A stretch of 64,000 nucleotides of DNA from Gnetum montanum (lineage: Eukaryota; Streptophyta; Gnetopsida; Gnetales; Gnetaceae), in NCBI GenBank assembly GCA_015680685.1, contig MNCI01004170.1:892705-956704 (forward strand), in the 5' to 3' direction. Shown in pieces: positions 59,640 through 64,000 of this stretch (the stretch's first letter is position 1; every line of letters starts with the position of its first letter). A model generated the notes under the pieces. That model was given only the letters and a program-made list of their open reading frames with translations. It was not told the DNA's origin and made no database searches. The position numbers and the translations under genes are program-made.

Positions 59640-60830
59640 AAAACAACAAAGCTCAATGTGGCCTTTAAGTTCCTAGAAGTAGTGGCTCCTCCATCGGCTC
59701 CTCCTTTCCTTTATCATTGAGCCTTGGAATTTGTTTTCAATTGAGTAGCACCCAAAGCTTCTCCTTCTCTAATCTTGGATCATGTATTTTCTAGATGAAT
59801 TCATCAATTTTTGCTAACATCAATACTTCCCATGGACATGCTAGTTGTAGAAACATTTTGTTGGCCTTCACATACCATGCTACAAGGTGCCTTCTCTCTT
59901 CTTCAACTATCATGGCTATCTTCTTTAGTTCTTGATAATCAGTCATTCTATGAGCCAAGTTTGCTACTACATTTTATTGGTCCTAGTAGTTAGCTTTGAC
60001 CATGTCAAGCTTAGAGTTTGTAATGTGCAATTTTTGTTGTGCATCTTTCATTTCTGCAAACTCTTTCTTGTACATGACATACACTATGGTCACTTGTTGC
60101 TCTAGTTCATTTCTTAGTCTACCTGCTATTAACATGGCCAAATTAGCATATCAAAGGTACCCTATGTATTATGTTAGGTCCTCAATTTATAGATTCTTGT
60201 TTTGCACTTTAGCTTGGTGATCATGGATGAGGCTATCGTAGATTAACTGCCAATTAGGTGTTTGTGTAGTGATGGAATTGATTTTGGCTTTGGCCATTTG
60301 GAATTATTTTTTATTGATTTATGTATACATGCCCACCTAATCTCTAAAGTGTTCCTTAAGTCTTTCATGTTTATTGGCCTCATTTTACCATGTGCTAATT
60401 TTGATTGCTAATTTCTGATGGATAGTGCAAACTTCTTCCATTGACAAGGTTATGTTTTCTTTGTTCAGTTTGCTCATATCTTGGTTGAATTTGACAAATT
60501 TTTGTCTTAATTGATGGATACGTTTTTCAAGAACATTTTTCTGCTTCTTTATATCTATGAACCTTGTGTTTTCAGTAGTAATTCTTTTGTTTTCTTCTTC
60601 CAGGGTAGTTATGGCTTTGACATGTGCATAAGTTTGGGTTTCTATCACTAATGCATTCCATATTGCTTTTTCTTTCTTCATCTCTACCTAGATAATTCTA
60701 GCTATGAGATGAGTTATTTGCTTTATTTTGAATTTATCCAGCTAGTTGTGTGCTACATACTGTGCAAGGTCTTTTCTTTCTACTTTTGAGGCTGCTAGTT
60801 CAACTTGCAACCTCTACACTTCATGATAGA
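59640..60830 (-). mobile_element. retroelement internal region with coiled-coil ORF
   Basis: Minus-strand frames contain a long helical, K/E-rich protein fragment. The clearest part is 60385-60681 (98 codons: MKKEKAIWNALVIETQTYAH, then EEENKRITTENTRFIDIKKQ, KNVLEKRIHQLRQKF), with heptads typical of coiled coils. The LTR at 58504-59430 follows on the same strand, so this looks like the 3' coding part of a minus-strand LTR element. No enzyme domain was recognised. Confidence 0.45.
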
Positions 60831-60899
60831 AGAATAAAAAACTTGATATGTGGGAAAGGGTTTAAGTTCCCTTCCCAATGAATAAGAAATGAAAATAAG

Positions 60900-61625
60900 T
60901 TTTGCTGAATACTTAGCGAAATTCTTGTAGTTTGTTTTATCAAAGTTAGAGTTAGAGTGAATACCTACAATGTGTTAAATTACAGTTGTATGGAATCTTC
61001 ATTCGAGTGGATTGTTCCTATATAGAATTCATGAATGGAAATAAAGATTGAGATTGTTCCTCATCATTGTAGCATATCACTTAGAATAAATTTACTTTTC
61101 CATATTGTTTACTTTTACTAAGTCATTTACATTTCTTACATTATTTAGTATTCCAATCCTTATTAGTAAGGTGGAATAAGTAAAAATGATTTCTAGCATA
61201 AAGTGTAATTTTCAGTAATCTAGTATGACTTTTCTTTATTTAGTTAGTAGAAAAGTTACTTGGTAATCCTAGTAATAGTTACATTAGCTTAGGACATGTA
61301 TAGAAAACTAGGAACATATGCTTATTATCATAGGATAGAATAGATTTACATTTTCATTATATTTAGAGATAGAGATTATATTCACTACCACCATGTTTAC
61401 ATTTAGCATTATTAAGGAACAATTAGTATTAGTTTATCATAGAGCTCACTAAGAGTTAAACCATACATTTTCCACTTCGCTAACTCTTAGTGAGAATACA
61501 ATGATTATGTAGTTAATATGAACTTACTAATATACTTACATTATCCATCCATGGATTATGATTTGATCATGTGTGAATACTTGTGACTTGTATAGTTGAA
61601 TGTTGGAATACCCAATCACTCATCA
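60900..61625 (+). mobile_element. LTR of the TGATGAG family, diverged
   Basis: Matches the solo LTR in order: GTATGGAATCTTCATTCGAG, GAAATAAAGATTGAGATTG, TCATCATTGTAGCA, CTTGGTAATCCTAGTAATAG, AGGACATGTATAGAA, GTGAATACTTGTGACTTGTA, and the end ACTCATCA at 61625. U3 is not recognisable. TGGGATCTAGACC after the end could be a decayed tRNA-Met-type PBS. Confidence 0.7.
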
Positions 61626-61639
61626 TGGGATCTAGACCT

Positions 61640-61800
61640 TATTGGTGATATTATCCCTCTTTCATTTTCTAAGCACAAATTTATTCTAATTCTTATAGAA
61701 TACTTCATTAAGTGAGTAGAAGTAGTTCCTTTACATTCCATTAAGTTCCAATTCATATATTGCTTTATTCTTGATTGTAGCAATGGAAAATTTTAGTGCT
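61640..61800 (+). mobile_element. Ty3/gypsy integrase scrap
   Basis: The plus-strand frame reads HKFILILIEYFIK-stop-VEVVPL, close to the integrase core start (.ILV.IDYFTKWVEA.PL). It sits directly behind an LTR, so most of the internal region has been deleted. Confidence 0.45.
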
Positions 61801-61949
61801 GTGGGGTCAAAAATTTCCACATGAAATAGTTTAACCTTAGATCTATGAACCTTAGAAAAGGATCTAAGCACCTCAAATGGTCTTGTGGATTGCTTGAGGA
61901 CATAGGGGTCTATTACTAATGTTATAAAAATAAGGAAAAATGTATGAAT

Positions 61950-62050
61950 AGGTATTTCAAATGTTAAATTCGAGAATAGACAAAGAGGTATTTGAAATGT
62001 TAAATTCGAGAATAGACAAAGAGGTATTTCAAATGTTAAATTTGAGAATA
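61950..62050 (+). repeat. 40-bp minisatellite, three units
   Basis: GGTATTTCAAATGTTAAATTC and GAGAATAGACAAAGA recur three times from about 61952, 61993 and 62032 with one or two changes (TTTGAAATG, TTTGAGAAT). Confidence 0.85.
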
Positions 62051-62614
62051 GATAGATGCATGAAATGATATGACAGAATAAAGAAACTATAACTCTGTAT
62101 TAAATGATGTAAAAGGAAAGTTTAGAAAATAAAGATTGTGGGCTATGAAAGTCCAAGAATAAAAAAATGTCTTTGAAATTTGATGCAGACAACAGGGTGT
62201 ATTTTGCCACTAGATCTGCACTTGTCTTTCTCCACTTGATCTACTATTGAACTTCACTTGCCACTAGTTCTCTCTACTCTAAATGTTCTGCATTAGATGT
62301 AAATGGTTGTGGAGTATTGGATATCTACATTTCTTTGAAATTTGCAAGTTTAGCTAAATGAATAATGATCCAAAAGTCCCTTTAAAGATGAATACTTTGG
62401 CTTAAATAAGCCATGAACATCCTAATTCCTTGCTTGTTAATTCTGCTACAATTGCTCCTAAATTTCTGATATATTTTGCAATTTTTTTGAATACTTTTCT
62501 TTAGTGTGTGGGTAGTTTTGATTGATTTCTAACCTCACACACTATTGGGCAGCATTTCTAATTTTTTATGAGGCCTACTAATTTCTAAATTTGTAACCTC
62601 GGTCAATTGACACA

Positions 62615-62825
62615 CTACTCCCACATGCTGAAATGTATAGCGTGTGTGATGAAAATGTCAATTTTTATAGTTTGTGAAGTATTTTTAGCTCCCACAAGCT
62701 AGAATACATGGAATTTGCAATTTGTGGAGCATTTTCTGGGTTCCACAAGCTACAATACAAGGCATTTATAGCTTGTGAAGTATTTTTAGCCTCCATAAGC
62801 TAAAATCCATGGGATTTGCATTGTG
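62615..62825 (+). repeat. hairpin-forming minisatellite, about 50-bp period
   Basis: CCCACAAGCTAGAATACATGG (62691), TTCCACAAGCTACAATACAAGG (62741) and CTCCATAAGCTAAAATCCATGG (62791) recur at 50-51 bp, with a more distant unit at 62620. Each unit pairs AGCTTGTG with CACAAGCT, so single strands could form stems. Confidence 0.75.
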
Positions 62826-62829
62826 TCAA

Positions 62830-63460
62830 TTGCATATCTTAATTTTTTATATTGAAATTGCCTGAAATTCTATCAATACAAGGGCATAATGTAGAATTTT
62901 TTGGGAGAATAAGATAATTATTTCTCCCTTCATATTTTTGCCAAATTAGAATAAGAATTTTTGATATGGGTTTTTGCTTTGCAGCATTAATTTTATTTGA
63001 GATGTTTCATTGGCCTCTCTTTGTTGATTTTTTGAGGATTGACCTGAGAGACATTAACAAGGAATGTGAAACATTGTGGTAGGTTCATCACCAAGACTCC
63101 CTCTTTACACTTGATTTTGTAGCCATCAAATCATGCCAAGAAGTGCTCATGATGGTGAAATAGGGCCACAATGAGATGTTGATAGTTTGGGATGAGATAA
63201 TGACTATGTTTGCTATGAGAAAAATGTTACATGGGTTAATGAGGAATTCCAAATATTGACACCATGGTCATAGTGTAACACTAACATGCTTGTTGATCAA
63301 AGAGGTCTTCATGCTTTGTGCTCAAACTACTGGTTACTTAATAATGTGTTAGAGAAACCAACACTTCATTCTTGGCCTTCTTTGGCCACTTGGCTTCTTC
63401 CTTTGCTTGTTTGGAGCTAGTTGTTTGATTGGCCTTTGTCTACATTGGCCTCTTGGCTTT
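62830..63460. other. unassigned stretch
   Basis: No gene or repeat was recognised. The minus-strand frame at 63349-63588 spans the next LTR boundary and is not a gene. Confidence 0.4.
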
Positions 63461-63461
63461 T

Positions 63462-63640
63462 TGATGAGACGCGAATTGCACAGGTCGCGATATCGCATAC
63501 GCGATATTGCGTCGTTCCCTGCGATATCACGTACGTGATATCGCGGTCCGCCGCCAAATCTATAAATAAGAGGCGGCACTCCCCTCATTTCTCATCCTAG
63601 GCGTAAAGTAGCGAAGCTCTGGTGGATTGATCACCCACAA
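63462..63640 (+). mobile_element. LTR (U3/R part) of a younger, GC-richer family member
   Basis: Starts TGATGAGACGCG. U3 contains GCGATATCGC (63487-63496) and a 24-bp perfect palindrome (63521-63544) around ACGTACGT. A TATA box, CTATAAATAAG, lies at 63560-63570. The U5 and PBS found in the 51800 copy are missing before gag, so part of the LTR and leader are deleted. Confidence 0.65.
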
Positions 63641-63649
63641 GGCACTTAA

Positions 63650-64000
63650 AAGACACTTAAAAGACAGCAGGATCAAGCGTTTGGACATAAATAATATCCC
63701 ACGTTTTGAAGGGGGATACAATGCTGATCCTCAACATCATTTACAGGCATTCCATGATGCCTGTGTCTTGCAAAATATAGATAATGAGTGGCAGAAGCTT
63801 AAGTTGTTCCCAAGGACACTCACTAAAGAAGCAGAGAGTTGGTACCGGTCCTTAGAACCGGAAACCATCAGGAGGTGGAGTACGATGCTTGATCAAACGT
63901 ACTCCAGAGTGTCCAATTTGAGTAAGCAGATCCAAGGCTGGAAACAAGGTGCTTATGAACCCTTGGATGCTGCCATGGCCCCCTACTACACATTGTTACA
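63650..64000 (+). CDS. retrotransposon gag, N-terminal part, runs off the window
   Basis: An open plus-strand frame without a clear ATG reads RIKRLDINNIPRFEGGYN, then ADPQHHLQAFHDACVLQNID, NEWQKLKLFPRTLTKEAESW, YRSLEPETIRRWSTMLDQTY and SRVSNLSKQIQGWKQGAYEP. This is the Retrotrans_gag domain (conserved W.. A..WY.SL....I..W). It aligns along its length with the broken gag at 53100-53400 but has no stop in 117 codons, so this copy is better preserved. The window ends inside the domain. Confidence 0.75.

Overview
This window looks like nuclear DNA of a seed plant with a large, repeat-filled genome, most likely a gymnosperm. The reasons are a MIKC-type MADS-box gene with a first intron of about 20 kb, an AT-rich background, many old and broken LTR elements and LINEs, and very little intact coding sequence. 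The species cannot be named from the sequence alone.

There are two host genes. (1) At 605-1383 (+) lies an expansin-like gene (EXLA/EXLB type). It keeps its promoter and signal peptide but has lost a splice acceptor, carries a frameshift and lacks most of its second domain, so it is called a pseudogene. (2) On the minus strand, five exons of a StMADS11/SVP-like MADS-box gene run from 45237 to 23873: exon 1 is 182 nt (MADS domain), then 67, 62, 100 and 42 nt (I region and K box). These are the canonical MIKC exon sizes, all joins keep frame, and all splice sites are canonical. The C-terminal exons were not found. Intron 1 (24667-45055) holds a LINE, a solo LTR, a Ty3/gypsy remnant and several tandem duplications. 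A GC-richer island with many microsatellites (about 43750-48700) surrounds exon 1 and should contain the promoter.

The rest is mobile DNA. Left part (3-20 kb): copies of a tRNA-derived SINE, an RT fragment on +, an RTE-like LINE on -, an L1-like LINE on -, a gypsy gag and RNase H on - with an LTR whose U3 is full of AGATGTCT/AGACATCT words, and a gypsy integrase on +. Right part (49.6-64 kb): a LINE on -, then a family of LTR elements with TGATGAG...CTCATCA ends and U3 regions full of GATATC words. The best copy (51800-57150) has gag but no recognisable pol, a tRNA-Asp-type primer binding site, and a small arginine/glycine-rich frame near the 3' LTR. Other members are a solo LTR with a perfect target-site duplication at 33971-34866, a minus-strand LTR at 58504-59430, a + LTR at 60900-61625 and a younger, GC-richer copy at 63462-64000 that runs off the window.

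The main candidates for something new are this gag-only LTR family with palindrome-rich U3 regions and the tRNA-derived SINE family, of which at least fifteen copies or fragments lie in the window.
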